64,000 nt of DNA from Halanaerobium polyolivorans (GCF_020711195.1 NZ_JAJFAT010000006.1:62001-126000), one strand, 5' to 3'. Positions 25,712-36,336 are shown, counted from the first letter of the stretch. The notes: generated from the letters alone by a model not told the origin. Numbers and translations: made by a program.

Positions 25712-28525
25712 ATGCAAAAGTCAAATAAATTTTTTATTTCGATTATTATAGCAGCAGCTGCAGCTGTATTTATTTTTATAACAAATGGAGCTAATATTTA
25801 TACTGATTGGCTCTGGTTTCAAGCACTCACATTTGAAAGAACTTTTTTGATTATGTTTTTTTCCAATTTTGTCCTCCGTTCTATTATTGCGGTGCTTTTT
25901 GCAGGGTTTATTTATATAAATCTCCATTTTACCAAAAAACCGATTATGAACTATGTCAGTATTAAAGAACAAAGCAATGTGGAATCTTTATTTGGAGAAG
26001 AAAGAAATCAACTTACTGATTGGATAAGTAGAAAAAGACTTAATATTATTTATATAGTGACAAGTGTTTTGTTTGGTTATATGTTTAGTGCAATATCCAG
26101 TGAAAGCTGGAAGATGGTGCTTAAGTTTTTCAACAGAACAGATTTTAATTCTTTTGATCCTATTTTTAATAATGATATAGGTTTTTATGTTTTCTCACTT
26201 CCTTTTTTGAAATTTCTTCGAGAAATGGGAATGGTCTTAGTAATTATCACCCTGATATTGGTGGGGATAATCTATATTATTTTTACCGGTTCTCGTTCAT
26301 TTAATCAAATTTCAAGAAAATTAACGGCCAGGTCAAAAAAACATTTATCAATTTTAACCTTTGTTTTTTTACTCTTTAAGGCCTGGGATTACAGATTGAA
26401 AATGTATGAACTCTTATTTTCGGCCAGAGGAGTTGTTTTCGGAGCAGGTTATACAGATATTAATGCAACCCTTTTGGGGTATCGGATTCTCCTGGTTGTA
26501 GTTCTGCTTCTGGCAGCAGCTGTGTTATTTAGTCTCTTTAAAAAGAATTATAAATTAGTGCTTTGGGGAGTGGGGATCTGGATTTTAACTTCAGTTATCT
26601 TCACTGGTATTTACCCAACTGCAGTTCAGCAGTTCAGTGTTGAACCAAATGAGATTAGTCGGGAAAGACCCTATATTGAGAATAATATTAATCTGACCCT
26701 TGAGGCTTATGGACTGGATGAGATAACAACAGCTGATTTTGAATTATCTGAGGCAGAAATAAGTTATGAAGAATTAATGGAATATGATACTGTAATTGAT
26801 AATATTAGGTTGTGGGACAGCAGACCGCTTTTAGATACTTACTCACAGCTGCAGGAATTAAGACAGTACTACAGATTTGTTGATATTGATGTAGATAGAT
26901 ATCATTTTGGAGATGAATACAGACAGGTTATGCTTGCAGCTCGTGAGTTGGATCAGAGTGCCCTGCCAGCCCAGGCACAAACCTGGCTCAATAAAACTTT
27001 AAAATATACGCATGGATTTGGACTTACAATGAGTCCTGTTTCAGAAATTAGAGATAGTGGACTGCCCGAATTTTATATTCAGGATATACCGCCCAGAACT
27101 AATGTTGAAATAGACATTGATAACACTGCCATCTATTATGGTGAAAAAACAGATAATTATGTTGTGGTTAATACTGATGAAACTGAATTTCATTATCCAC
27201 GTGGAGATGAAAATGTTTTTATTCATTATGATGGTACAGGTGGAGTAGAGGTTAATAATATTTTAAGAAAGGGATTATTTGCTTTAAGATTTAATTCTAT
27301 GCGGCTCTTTTTATCAGATGATATCCGCAATGACAGTCAGGTTATGTTTGACCGTAATATTCATCAGCGGGTAAGAAAGGCAGCACCCTTTTTAAAATAT
27401 GATAGAGATCCCTATCTAGTTTTAGATCAAGGGAGATTGTTCTGGATATATGATGCCTATACTACCTCAGAACAATATCCATATTCTCAACCCTTTAATG
27501 GACAGGAAAATTATATTCGAAATTCAGTCAAGGTTGTTGTAGATGCCTATAATGGTACTATGGATTATTATATTGTTGATGAAGATGACCCGATAGTTAT
27601 GACCTATGATAAAATCTTTAGTGATCTCTTTACACCTTTTGAGGAGATGCCTGATTCATTAAGGGCTCATCTGCGTTATCCCCAGGATATATTTGAGATC
27701 CAGTCAAATATTTATGCCACTTATCATATGAGAGATCCGGTTGTTTTCTATAATAGAGAAGATTTATGGGATATTCCTCGAGAACATTATGCAGGTACTA
27801 ATATTGATATGGAACCTTATTATATTATGAACAACTTACCTGGAGAAGATTCAGCAGAGTTTATTTTAATGACTCCCTTTACTCCAGCTAACAGAAATAA
27901 TATGGTTGCCTGGATGGCTGCAAGAATGGATGGAGAAAATTATGGAGAATTATTTGCCTATCAATTCCCTAAAGATCAGTTAGTCTATGGACCCAGTCAG
28001 ATCGAATCAAGAATTGATCAGGAATCAGAGATTTCTCAGCTGCTTTCACTCTGGGATCAGAGAGGCTCAAATGTAATAAGGGGTAATTTGTTGGTAATTC
28101 CAATTAACAATAATATACTTTATGTTGAGCCAGTTTTTCTGCAGTCTGATTCAGATGCCTTACCAGAATTGAGAAGGGTAATAGTAGCTTATAAAGATCG
28201 AATTATAATGAGAGATAATTTAACAAATGCTTTAGAAGCTATCTTAGATGAGCGTGATGTAATTTCAGTACCAGAAGAAGATGTCGAGGAAATTGAGGAA
28301 GAAACCGGACAGCAAATATTAGAAGATGAAGATGTTGAGGAAGAAGTAGAAGTAGACCCAGATCTTTTAATACCTGATGCTGCATCTTCTCAATTAGCAG
28401 AAGAAGCAAATCAATTATATCAAGAAGCTCAGCAAGCTCTACGTGATGGTGATTTTGCCCGCTATGGAGAATTAATTGAAGAATTAGGTATTAAGTTAGA
28501 AGAGTTATTAGAGACGGGAGAGTAA
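25712..28525 (+). CDS. UPF0182 family large membrane protein
   Basis: 937 residues. About seven transmembrane segments in the first 310 residues (first at about 8-26) precede a large extracytoplasmic part with conserved YTDWLWFQAL, NINLTLEAYGL, ERPYIENN and YPYSQPFNG stretches. The C-terminus is acidic and Glu-rich (near 855-890), then a short helical tail. The family is widespread in Firmicutes, Actinobacteria and cyanobacteria without an agreed function. AGAAAGGAG precedes the ATG. Neighbours do not reveal a role. Confidence 0.88.
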   Translation: MQKSNKFFISIIIAAAAAVFIFITNGANIYTDWLWFQALTFERTFLIMFFSNFVLRSIIAVLFAGFIYINLHFTKKPIMNYVSIKEQSNVESLFGEERNQLTDWISRKRLNIIYIVTSVLFGYMFSAISSESWKMVLKFFNRTDFNSFDPIFNNDIGFYVFSLPFLKFLREMGMVLVIITLILVGIIYIIFTGSRSFNQISRKLTARSKKHLSILTFVFLLFKAWDYRLKMYELLFSARGVVFGAGYTDINATLLGYRILLVVVLLLAAAVLFSLFKKNYKLVLWGVGIWILTSVIFTGIYPTAVQQFSVEPNEISRERPYIENNINLTLEAYGLDEITTADFELSEAEISYEELMEYDTVIDNIRLWDSRPLLDTYSQLQELRQYYRFVDIDVDRYHFGDEYRQVMLAARELDQSALPAQAQTWLNKTLKYTHGFGLTMSPVSEIRDSGLPEFYIQDIPPRTNVEIDIDNTAIYYGEKTDNYVVVNTDETEFHYPRGDENVFIHYDGTGGVEVNNILRKGLFALRFNSMRLFLSDDIRNDSQVMFDRNIHQRVRKAAPFLKYDRDPYLVLDQGRLFWIYDAYTTSEQYPYSQPFNGQENYIRNSVKVVVDAYNGTMDYYIVDEDDPIVMTYDKIFSDLFTPFEEMPDSLRAHLRYPQDIFEIQSNIYATYHMRDPVVFYNREDLWDIPREHYAGTNIDMEPYYIMNNLPGEDSAEFILMTPFTPANRNNMVAWMAARMDGENYGELFAYQFPKDQLVYGPSQIESRIDQESEISQLLSLWDQRGSNVIRGNLLVIPINNNILYVEPVFLQSDSDALPELRRVIVAYKDRIIMRDNLTNALEAILDERDVISVPEEDVEEIEEETGQQILEDEDVEEEVEVDPDLLIPDAASSQLAEEANQLYQEAQQALRDGDFARYGELIEELGIKLEELLETGE

Positions 28526-28531
28526 TAAGCA

Positions 28532-29803
28532 ATGAATGAGTTGAAATTTAAAAATAAAGAAAAAAATTCAAATCTACATTATTTAAAAACAGATAAATTC
28601 AAAACTAATTTAATTCAAATAAATTATCTGCTGCCTCTTGAAACTATTAAAGAGGCAGCAATGAATGCTCTTTTCCCTGCAATTTTAAGGAGAGGAACAA
28701 ATAATTATCCAAGCCAGAGAGAACTTAGAACAAAATTAGAAGATCTATTTGGTTCTAAATTAAGCTTTAATATTTTAAAAAGAGGCGAAAATCAGATCAT
28801 TAGATTTTCTCTGGAAATGGTAAATGAGAAGTTTTTAGTTGAGCAAGCTAGTTTAAGCCAGGAAGCTTTAGAGCTGTTAAAAGCTATTTTGTTTAATCCC
28901 TTAAGTGAAAAGAATAAATTTAAAGCAAGATATTTTCTGCAGGAAAAAGAGAATTTGAAAAACAATATTGAAGCTTTGATTAATGATAAAGGAAGTTATG
29001 CTCTTGAACAGTGTATCAAAAAAATGTGTAAAAAAGAAAAATACGGTATCTATAAACTGGGAGATGTTGATTCATTAGCCGAAATTGACAACAGAGAGCT
29101 ATTTGAGCATTATCAAAAGCTAATAACTACAGCTCCAAAATCTATTTTTCTGCTTGGTGATTTTAAAGAATCTTTTCTGGAAAAAATATATGCTGATAAT
29201 TCTTTATTGGCAGGAGAAGATATTTATGATCAGAATACAGAGTTGATTTATGCAAAAAAAGATATCGATTATTATGAGGAAGAACTAGCTATTAATCAGG
29301 CTAAATTAACTATTGGCTGCAGAAGCGGAATTAATAGAGCAATGAGCGAATATTATGCTCTGCTTATCTTCAACAGTCTTTTGGGGGGCTCTACCCATTC
29401 TAAACTTTTTCAGGAAGTTAGAGAAAAAAGAAGTTTGGCCTATTATGTTAATTCTTCTATAGAATCAACAAAAGGGCTGCTTTTTATCAATAGTGGAATT
29501 AATGTCGAAAATAAAGAGCAGGTTATTGAGCTGGTAAAAGAACAGATCAAAGCTCTTGCAGCAGGAGATTTCAGCAGTGAGGAATTACTCCGCTCCAAAA
29601 AGAGTATTATTAATAGCTTAAGACAAAATCTAGATAGTAACAGCGGTTTAGCAGCTCACTACCTTTTATCTTTAATCAACCAAAAAGCGGAGTCTATAGC
29701 TGAAACTATTGCTTCTGTAAATAATGTTGATAGAGAAGAAATAATAAAAGTTGCCAGAAATATTGAAATAGACAGTGTTTACCTTTTGAAAAGTGAGGTT
29801 TGA
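28532..29803 (+). CDS. ymfF: M16 peptidase-like protein YmfF (YfmF)
   Basis: 423 residues with an inverzincin (M16) fold but no HxxEH zinc motif in the N-terminal half, as in the inactive partner of the YmfF/YmfH pair. The C-terminal SKLFQEVREKRSLAYYV motif is the usual Arg/Tyr segment of M16 proteins. In Bacillus this pair is needed for 5-aminopentanol modification of elongation factor P. The pair overlaps or nearly overlaps the next gene, which carries the zinc site. Confidence 0.85.
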   Translation: MNELKFKNKEKNSNLHYLKTDKFKTNLIQINYLLPLETIKEAAMNALFPAILRRGTNNYPSQRELRTKLEDLFGSKLSFNILKRGENQIIRFSLEMVNEKFLVEQASLSQEALELLKAILFNPLSEKNKFKARYFLQEKENLKNNIEALINDKGSYALEQCIKKMCKKEKYGIYKLGDVDSLAEIDNRELFEHYQKLITTAPKSIFLLGDFKESFLEKIYADNSLLAGEDIYDQNTELIYAKKDIDYYEEELAINQAKLTIGCRSGINRAMSEYYALLIFNSLLGGSTHSKLFQEVREKRSLAYYVNSSIESTKGLLFINSGINVENKEQVIELVKEQIKALAAGDFSSEELLRSKKSIINSLRQNLDSNSGLAAHYLLSLINQKAESIAETIASVNNVDREEIIKVARNIEIDSVYLLKSEV

Positions 29804-29808
29804 TAAAT

Positions 29809-31092
29809 TTGCAAACTATATATAATCAAAGAATAGATGAAAAATTAATAAAGACCAGCTTGGAGAATGGTTTAAATATTTATATATTTCCCAAAAAAAA
29901 TTATCTCAAACAATATGCAATGCTTTCGGTAGATTTTGGTTCTAATGATATTGAATTTATTGATGTGAAAAATGCCAAGCGAAGGAAGATGCCAGAGGGA
30001 ATTGCTCATTTTTTAGAGCACCAATTATTTGAGGATAAAGAAGAAAGCATTTTTGATAAATTTGCTGACTTAGGTGCTTCCGCAAATGCTTTCACCAATT
30101 TTGATAGTACAAACTATCTCTTTTCCAGCAGTGGTAATTTTAATAAATCCTTAATTAATCTGCTGGATTTTGTGCAAAATCCTTATTTTAACGAAAAAAA
30201 TGTGGAAAAAGAAAAAGGGATTATTATTCAGGAGATTAAAATGTATCAGGATAATCCTTATTGGCGTTCTTATTTTAACCTGCTTTCTGCTCTATATATC
30301 AATCATCCTGTTAAAAATGATATTGCTGGGACAGAAGCGAGTGTAAGTTCTATAACTCCTGAAGACCTCTATATTTGTTATTATAATTTTTATCAGCCCT
30401 CAAATATGGATTTAATTTTAATTGGTGATATAGATGAAGAGCAAGTTCTTAATTTAATCAAAGAAAATCAGGCTCAAAAGAGTTTTCCGGCTTTTAAAAA
30501 TCCGACAACTATTATCCAAGAAGAACCAGCTAAAATTGCAAAAAAACTGGTTGAAGAAAAAATGAATATAGCTAGGCCCATGGTTCAGCTGGCTTTTAAG
30601 GATCCTAGTGATTATGAAGAACCACTTGAAACCATCAAAAAAGAATATATTATAAATATCTTACTTGATATATTATTTGGTCGCAGCAGCAAAAACTATC
30701 ATGATTTATATGAAAAAGGATATATTGATGATAGTTTTTCCAGTACTTACAATAAAAAACCTGATTATGCCTATATCCATCTTTATGGAGAGAGTGATCA
30801 GCCTGATTTAATGAGAGAAAAAATTAAAGAAAAACTATTAAACATTGACAAAAGTGAGGTTAAAGATAATTTTGAAAGAATAAAAAGGAAATATCAGGGT
30901 AGCTATATAAGGCTCTTTAATAATTTCCGTCATCTTGCTTCAGAGTTTATTACTTACCGCAGGTTAGGGATAGATATTTTTGATATTGCAGAAATAATTG
31001 ACAATATTAATTTAGAAGATCTCTTAAATTATTCAGCAAATATATTTAATCATGATTTAATGGTAGAATCGATTATTTTAACTAAGGACTGA
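29809..31092 (+). CDS. ymfH: M16 family zinc peptidase YmfH (YfmH)
   Basis: 427 residues if started at TTG 29809 (GTGAGG about 10 nt upstream); the TTG at 29800 is an alternative that lies 1 nt from that site. HFLEH (the inverted HxxEH zinc motif) with the downstream Glu in EKGIIIQEIKMYQDNP mark it as the catalytic partner of YmfF. It probably acts on EF-P modification or small peptides. The two genes are coupled. Confidence 0.85.
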   Translation: MQTIYNQRIDEKLIKTSLENGLNIYIFPKKNYLKQYAMLSVDFGSNDIEFIDVKNAKRRKMPEGIAHFLEHQLFEDKEESIFDKFADLGASANAFTNFDSTNYLFSSSGNFNKSLINLLDFVQNPYFNEKNVEKEKGIIIQEIKMYQDNPYWRSYFNLLSALYINHPVKNDIAGTEASVSSITPEDLYICYYNFYQPSNMDLILIGDIDEEQVLNLIKENQAQKSFPAFKNPTTIIQEEPAKIAKKLVEEKMNIARPMVQLAFKDPSDYEEPLETIKKEYIINILLDILFGRSSKNYHDLYEKGYIDDSFSSTYNKKPDYAYIHLYGESDQPDLMREKIKEKLLNIDKSEVKDNFERIKRKYQGSYIRLFNNFRHLASEFITYRRLGIDIFDIAEIIDNINLEDLLNYSANIFNHDLMVESIILTKD

Positions 31093-31097
31093 TCTGC

Positions 31098-32237
31098 TTG
31101 GTATTTAAGTTTTATAATTTTATCTTTTATATAACAATGGCTGCATTTGCCTATTTTAATATCTATTTTAGGGATGTAGGTTTAGATTCTTTTCAAATTG
31201 GGCTTGTAAATGCAGTTCCGAGAATATTTGCCCTTTTATTGTTACCTGTTTGGGGAATTATGACTGATTATTTTCAGGAAAATAAAAAGGTATTATTTAT
31301 TACCTTAGTTGGAACCCTGATTACAGTTCTAATTTTCCCCCTGGCAGTTTCTTTTAAAGCCTTGTTAATTATCATGTTCTTACATACCTTATTTCAGAAT
31401 CCGGTTGTTCCCCTTTCAGATTGTCTACTACTTGACTATTTAGGGGATCAAAGCAGTCTTTACGGACGTTTTAGGCTCTGGGGCTCTATAGGTTATATGC
31501 TGACAGTTTCAGTACTCGGTTATTTTTTAGAGCAAACTGCTTCTGTTAATCTATTTTATGTTTATGCTATTGTAATTGTGATTTCAATTTTTTTGTTGAA
31601 GTTTTTGCCGCAAAGCACTAGAGAAATAGAGGTTTTAAATCTAAGTGATTTTACAAAAATTTTCAAGAAGAAAAGACTTTTATATTTTTTGATTTTTGTT
31701 TTTGTGCTGCAGACTACCATGAATGCAAATTATACCTATTTTCCGCTCTATATTGTTGACCATGGGGGTGGGGAATTCCTGCTGGGGATTGCAATGACTA
31801 TTTCTTCTGGCAGTGAAATACTTGCTTTTTTCTTTTCTGATAAAATAATAAAAAGCAATAGATTCAGCAAGATCATATTTTTAATCAGTCTGTCTTTTCT
31901 TTTTCGCTGGTTATTACTTGCCTTTTTCCCAATCAATGCTGTTATTTTAGCAGCCCAACTTTTTCACAGTATCACTTTCGGCCTCTTTTTTGCAGTTGGG
32001 GTTGATTATGTAAATAAAATTAGTGGTGAGAAATTTAGAGCAACCGGGCAAAATATTTATTCAGGTGTTTATATGGGCCTTAGTGCTATTTCCGGCAGTT
32101 TAATCGGTGGTAAAATTTATCAGCTTTTTGGCGGTGAAATAATGTATTTGTTTTGGGGGATTGTTGTTATCTTAACTGGTTTGGTTTACAGCCTATATTT
32201 GCTTAAAGTTGAAAGGAAAGTTTTAGCTAATGATTAA
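31098..32237 (+). CDS. Major facilitator superfamily transporter (LacY/PPP-like)
   Basis: 379 residues from TTG 31098 with AAGGAC 8 nt upstream. Twelve predicted membrane helices; begins MVFKFYNFIFYITMAAFAYF and has the DVGLDSFQIGLV and RFRLWGSIGYM segments of the MFS_1-like group (HcaT/LacY relatives). Substrate unknown. The last codons overlap queG by 8 nt. Confidence 0.82.
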   Translation: MVFKFYNFIFYITMAAFAYFNIYFRDVGLDSFQIGLVNAVPRIFALLLLPVWGIMTDYFQENKKVLFITLVGTLITVLIFPLAVSFKALLIIMFLHTLFQNPVVPLSDCLLLDYLGDQSSLYGRFRLWGSIGYMLTVSVLGYFLEQTASVNLFYVYAIVIVISIFLLKFLPQSTREIEVLNLSDFTKIFKKKRLLYFLIFVFVLQTTMNANYTYFPLYIVDHGGGEFLLGIAMTISSGSEILAFFFSDKIIKSNRFSKIIFLISLSFLFRWLLLAFFPINAVILAAQLFHSITFGLFFAVGVDYVNKISGEKFRATGQNIYSGVYMGLSAISGSLIGGKIYQLFGGEIMYLFWGIVVILTGLVYSLYLLKVERKVLAND

Positions 32238-33315
32238 AAAAGCTCTAATTAAAAATATTGCTGAAGAACTTGAAATTGATATTTGTCGGATCACAGATGG
32301 AAGTGATCTAAAAAAATATCGAGAAATTTTAAAAGAGCGTAAGCGATCAGGGCTCTGGCCTCAGCCTTTTACAGAAAGTAATATTGATAGACTATCTAAG
32401 CCATCACTTCATTTTAAAGGCTTAAAATCAATTATTGTGATAGCAATTAATTATAATAATTCAGATAAAACAAATAAATATCTATCAACTTATCTTAGCC
32501 AAAAAGACTATCACATTTATTTAAGAGAAGTTATGGAGAAAATGGTGGCAAAGATAAAGGCTGAAATAAATCAAGATTTTAAAGCTAAAATTTTTGTTGA
32601 TGCTGCTCCATTTTTAGAAAAAGCTCTGGCAGAAAGAGCAGGAGTAGGCTTTATAGCAAAAAATTCACTTCTGATTAATCCTGATTTTGGCTCTTATATA
32701 TTTTTAGGCGAGATCTTTACAGATCTAGAAATAGAAAAAGATGAGGCACTGGATTTAGATTGTGGAGAATGCACCTTATGTCTAGAACATTGTGAAGGTG
32801 ATGCTTTAACTGCTCCCTATCAGCTGGAGGCAGATAAGTGTATAGCTTATTTAACTCAAAAAAAGGGAATCATCCCACCAGCTGAACGCAAAAAAATGGG
32901 TGCCCATATCTGGGGCTGTGACAGCTGTCAGCTAATTTGCCCTTATAATAAAGCTAAGCCAATTAACACTAAAGAAGAGCTGCAGTATTTTGATAAAGAT
33001 ATCGAGTATTTTTTAAAACTCAGAAGGAAAGATCCTCCTGAGGAACTCAAAACTACGGCAATTTATTGGAGGGGCAGCAGAATTCTAATCCGGAATGCTT
33101 TAATTGCAGCCGCCAATTTAGAGAAAAAAGAGTATTTTGATTTAATTAAAGCAAAGCTTGCTGATAATTCTTCTCTCATCCGCTATTATGCTGCCTGGAG
33201 CTTGAGTGAAATAGATTATGATAAAGCTCTGGGGATTTTAAAAAAACATTTAGCAAAAGAAACAAACGAAAAAGTTAGAGCAGAGATAAAAAGAATTATA
33301 TTAAAGCATGATTAA
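32230..33315 (+). CDS. queG: Epoxyqueuosine reductase
   Basis: 361 residues. Two 4Fe-4S clusters: CGECTLCLEHCEGDAL and WGCDSCQLICPYN; cobalamin-binding N-terminal domain with VDAAPFLEKALAERAGVGFIAKNS; HEAT-like C-terminus. Performs the last step of queuosine synthesis in tRNA. The family is B12-dependent. No queuosine partner genes are next to it. Confidence 0.93.
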   Translation: MIKKALIKNIAEELEIDICRITDGSDLKKYREILKERKRSGLWPQPFTESNIDRLSKPSLHFKGLKSIIVIAINYNNSDKTNKYLSTYLSQKDYHIYLREVMEKMVAKIKAEINQDFKAKIFVDAAPFLEKALAERAGVGFIAKNSLLINPDFGSYIFLGEIFTDLEIEKDEALDLDCGECTLCLEHCEGDALTAPYQLEADKCIAYLTQKKGIIPPAERKKMGAHIWGCDSCQLICPYNKAKPINTKEELQYFDKDIEYFLKLRRKDPPEELKTTAIYWRGSRILIRNALIAAANLEKKEYFDLIKAKLADNSSLIRYYAAWSLSEIDYDKALGILKKHLAKETNEKVRAEIKRIILKHD

Positions 33316-33328
33316 AGGAGGTATCCCA

Positions 33329-34978
33329 TTGGATATAAAAATAGATGGTGAAGAATTAAAAATATTTGATACAAAAAAAATTGAAGCTATTATTGCAGAG
33401 AGCAGGATTGAAAATCCTAAAGATGTAATGGCGGTAATTATTGAAAATGAAATTTACGATTTAAACCATCATCTTGAGCAGGGAGCAGAAATAAAAACGA
33501 TTACTATCAATACAGAAATTGGTAACCGAATTTATAGAAGAAGTCTTTTCCTAGTGCTTGCTAAAGCAGTTTATGAAATTTTCCCGGAAATCGTTTTAAA
33601 AATAGGTATTTCAATTAGTAATGGGATTTACTGTGAATTAAAAAATAAGAGCTGTTTAAGTAAAGCAGATCTGAGAAAAATAAAAGCAAAAATGAAAGCA
33701 ATAATCTCAGCTGATTTAGAGATAAAGAGCCACAAAATGACTCAAAAAGAGGTATTAGAGGTAATTGAACAAGAGAACTGTTCATTTAGAAGTGAATTAA
33801 TTATCGAACAGGACAAGGATTTTTATACCATCTATGAACTTGATGGTTATTATGACTATTTTTATTATAATATGGTACCTTCTACTTCTTATCTTTCGGA
33901 ATTTGATCTGCATTTGAGAATACCTGGTTTTGTTCTTCTTTTCCCCAAATTTTTTGCTAAGAAAAAAGTTCCTACCTTTAAAGAACAACCTAAACTAGCC
34001 AAAATATTTTTAGAATATGCAGAACTTGGAGAAATACTTGGGGTAAGTAATGTTCCAGATTTAAATAATAATATTAAAAACAAGCAGTATAATGAATTAA
34101 TTAGAATTGCAGAAGCTTTTCATGAAAAGAAAATTGCTAAAATAGCTGATCAAATTAAAGCAGGTATGCCCAGAAATAAGATTATCTTAATTGCCGGACC
34201 AACTTCATCAGGTAAAACGACCTTTACCCATCGTTTGGCCAATCAACTGAGAATAAATGCGTTAAGACCGGTTCAGATCTCAGTTGATAATTATTTTGTT
34301 GATAGAGAACACACCCCTCTAGATGAAAATGGTGAGCCTGATTTTGAATCGATCAAGGCCATTGATTTAGAGCTATTAAATAATCATCTTTTGAAATTAA
34401 TTCAGGGAGAAGAAATAGAACTGCCAAAGTTTAATTTTGAAACAGGGGTTAGAGAAAATAGTGGGGAGAGTTTGAGTTTAGATGAAGACCAAATTATTTT
34501 AATCGAGGGTATTCATGGGCTAAATGATAAAATGACAGAGGTGATACCTCAGGATCTAAAGTTTAAAATCTATGTTAGTGCACTTACCCAATTAAATATT
34601 GATTGTCATAATAGGATTCCCACAACCGATACCAGACTGATCAGAAGAATTGTTAGAGATAATCAATATAGAGCTTTAACTGCATCAGATACTTTAGAAC
34701 TCTGGAAATCGGTGAGAAGGGGAGAAGAAAGAAATATTTTTCCCTATCAGGAAAATGCAGATATGATGTTTAATTCTGCTCTTATCTATGAGCTTTCTGT
34801 GCTGAAAAGTTATGTTGAGCCTTTATTAAAACAAATAGATAGGACTGATAAAAACTATTATCAGGCACAACGACTGCTTGAAGTTTTAAGCAATTTTAGA
34901 GCTATGCCTGATAAGGAAGTTCCTTTTACATCAATTTTAAGAGAGTTTACTGGTGGGAGTGTTTTTAGAGAGAAATAA
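33329..34978 (+). CDS. Nucleoside (uridine-type) kinase with N-terminal TGS-like region
   Basis: 549 residues from TTG 33329, since AAGGAGGT (33315-33321) is 7 nt upstream; an ATG at 33308 lies before that site. An N-terminal half resembles the TGS/editing-like part of threonyl-tRNA synthetase, and the C-terminal half is a uridine-kinase domain with P-loop AGPTSSGKTTF and the DNYFVDREHTP segment. This architecture is annotated as nucleoside kinase in Firmicutes and Thermotoga. The exact nucleoside is not predictable. Confidence 0.85.
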   Translation: MDIKIDGEELKIFDTKKIEAIIAESRIENPKDVMAVIIENEIYDLNHHLEQGAEIKTITINTEIGNRIYRRSLFLVLAKAVYEIFPEIVLKIGISISNGIYCELKNKSCLSKADLRKIKAKMKAIISADLEIKSHKMTQKEVLEVIEQENCSFRSELIIEQDKDFYTIYELDGYYDYFYYNMVPSTSYLSEFDLHLRIPGFVLLFPKFFAKKKVPTFKEQPKLAKIFLEYAELGEILGVSNVPDLNNNIKNKQYNELIRIAEAFHEKKIAKIADQIKAGMPRNKIILIAGPTSSGKTTFTHRLANQLRINALRPVQISVDNYFVDREHTPLDENGEPDFESIKAIDLELLNNHLLKLIQGEEIELPKFNFETGVRENSGESLSLDEDQIILIEGIHGLNDKMTEVIPQDLKFKIYVSALTQLNIDCHNRIPTTDTRLIRRIVRDNQYRALTASDTLELWKSVRRGEERNIFPYQENADMMFNSALIYELSVLKSYVEPLLKQIDRTDKNYYQAQRLLEVLSNFRAMPDKEVPFTSILREFTGGSVFREK

Positions 34979-35536
34979 ATCAATATTTTCTTTGATTTGC
35001 TCCCAATTATCTACTTTTGTTATAATTTGATTACCTTTAAAATCACTATTATGATATTTGCTGACCAGGATAACAGGAATATTTTCTGCTGCTATATTTA
35101 TAGCATTTTCTTTTTTGTCATCAACGAAAAGCGAAATATTCTTTTGCAGCACCAGTGGTGCTTTATCATGCTGATGGTGTAGTTCATGATAAGGAATTTG
35201 ATGTTGCTCTAACCAATCTTCTGTAAGATCTCTAAAATTTTCATGTCTGGCAGTAATTAAAAATAATTTATGACCCTGTTCAGCCAGCTCGCTTAAAGTC
35301 TCTCTGGCTCCTGGAGCTGAATTAACCTGCTGATAGACTTCAAATAATTTATTTTTAAGAAAATCGTTAAGTTCTGCTTCACTTAAACCATATGCTTCAG
35401 CAAGGTTGTAGGTATATTTCCCCAGTTTAATATCTCTGGAGAAATACTCATTCATCTTTCTCTGCCAGATATTATTTTCAGCAGTTCCTTCATCTGTTAA
35501 AACACCATCTATATCAATACCTAAATTATAATACAT
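34937..35536 (-). CDS. HAD-superfamily 5'-nucleotidase-like protein (YqfW/NT5C type)
   Basis: 199 residues from ATG 35536; GAGGTG lies 6 nt upstream on the minus strand, and an in-frame GTG at 35545 is part of that site. HAD motif I DIDGVLTDEG, motif II in LITARHENF and motif IV VDDKKENA. Probably dephosphorylates a nucleotide. Its 3' end overlaps the convergent kinase gene by 42 nt. Confidence 0.85.
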   Translation of the reverse strand: MYYNLGIDIDGVLTDEGTAENNIWQRKMNEYFSRDIKLGKYTYNLAEAYGLSEAELNDFLKNKLFEVYQQVNSAPGARETLSELAEQGHKLFLITARHENFRDLTEDWLEQHQIPYHELHHQHDKAPLVLQKNISLFVDDKKENAINIAAENIPVILVSKYHNSDFKGNQIITKVDNWEQIKENIDLFLSKNTPTSKLS

Positions 35537-35678
35537 TTTTAACACCTCAATAATATTTTATCGCTCTAGATTCTTTAATTATTTTAACATCTTTTGCTTT
35601 CTAAGTCTAGTTTCTAATTAACTTCCAACTTTTAAATTTAAGGATATTTTTATTTAAATTGATCAAGGAGGATTTGCT

Positions 35679-36332
35679 TTGTCAAAACCAAATATTAAAG
35701 AAGAAAAGGTAGAAGAATTAATTGCTCTTTTTGCTGAACATTATCCAGAACCAGGTACAAGCTTAGATTCTAACAGTGATTTTGAACTTTTGATAGCAAC
35801 TATACTTTCAGCCCAAACAACTGATTTACAGGTAAACAAAGTTACTGCAGAACTATTCAAAGAATATAATAAGCCTGAAGATTTTGCAGGCTTAGCCCAA
35901 AAAGAATTAGAAGAGAAGATTAACAGTATCGGTTTATATAGAAACAAAGCTAAATATATTATTAAAACAAGTAAAATGCTGCTTGAAGATTATCAGGGAA
36001 AGGTTCCCCAAGAACGTAAAGAACTACTTAAATTAGCCGGGGTTGGCAGGAAAACCGCTAATGTAGTTTTAGCCAATGCTTTTAACAAAGCTGCTTTTCC
36101 GGTTGATACCCATGTATTTAGGGTTTCTTCAAGACTTGCTTTAAGTTCAGCCAAAAATCCTAAGGTCACAGAAAAAGAACTAACAGAACTAATCCCAAAA
36201 AAGTATTGGATTGATTTACACCACTGGCTGATCGACCATGGTCGGGCTATCTGTAAGGCTCAGAATCCTGATTGTGAAAATTGTTTTTGCAGCCATCTCT
36301 GTCCATATTATAAAAATTTAGTGAAAGGATGA
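35679..36332 (+). CDS. nth: Endonuclease III
   Basis: 217 residues from TTG 35679 (CAAGGAGG upstream). Helix-hairpin-helix LLKLAGVGRKTANVVL with the catalytic Lys, the catalytic Asp in FPVDTHVFRVSSRL, and the C-terminal 4Fe-4S pattern C-x6-C-x2-C-x5-C. Bifunctional glycosylase/AP lyase for oxidised pyrimidines. Confidence 0.96.
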   Translation: MSKPNIKEEKVEELIALFAEHYPEPGTSLDSNSDFELLIATILSAQTTDLQVNKVTAELFKEYNKPEDFAGLAQKELEEKINSIGLYRNKAKYIIKTSKMLLEDYQGKVPQERKELLKLAGVGRKTANVVLANAFNKAAFPVDTHVFRVSSRLALSSAKNPKVTEKELTELIPKKYWIDLHHWLIDHGRAICKAQNPDCENCFCSHLCPYYKNLVKG

Positions 36333-36336
36333 TAAT

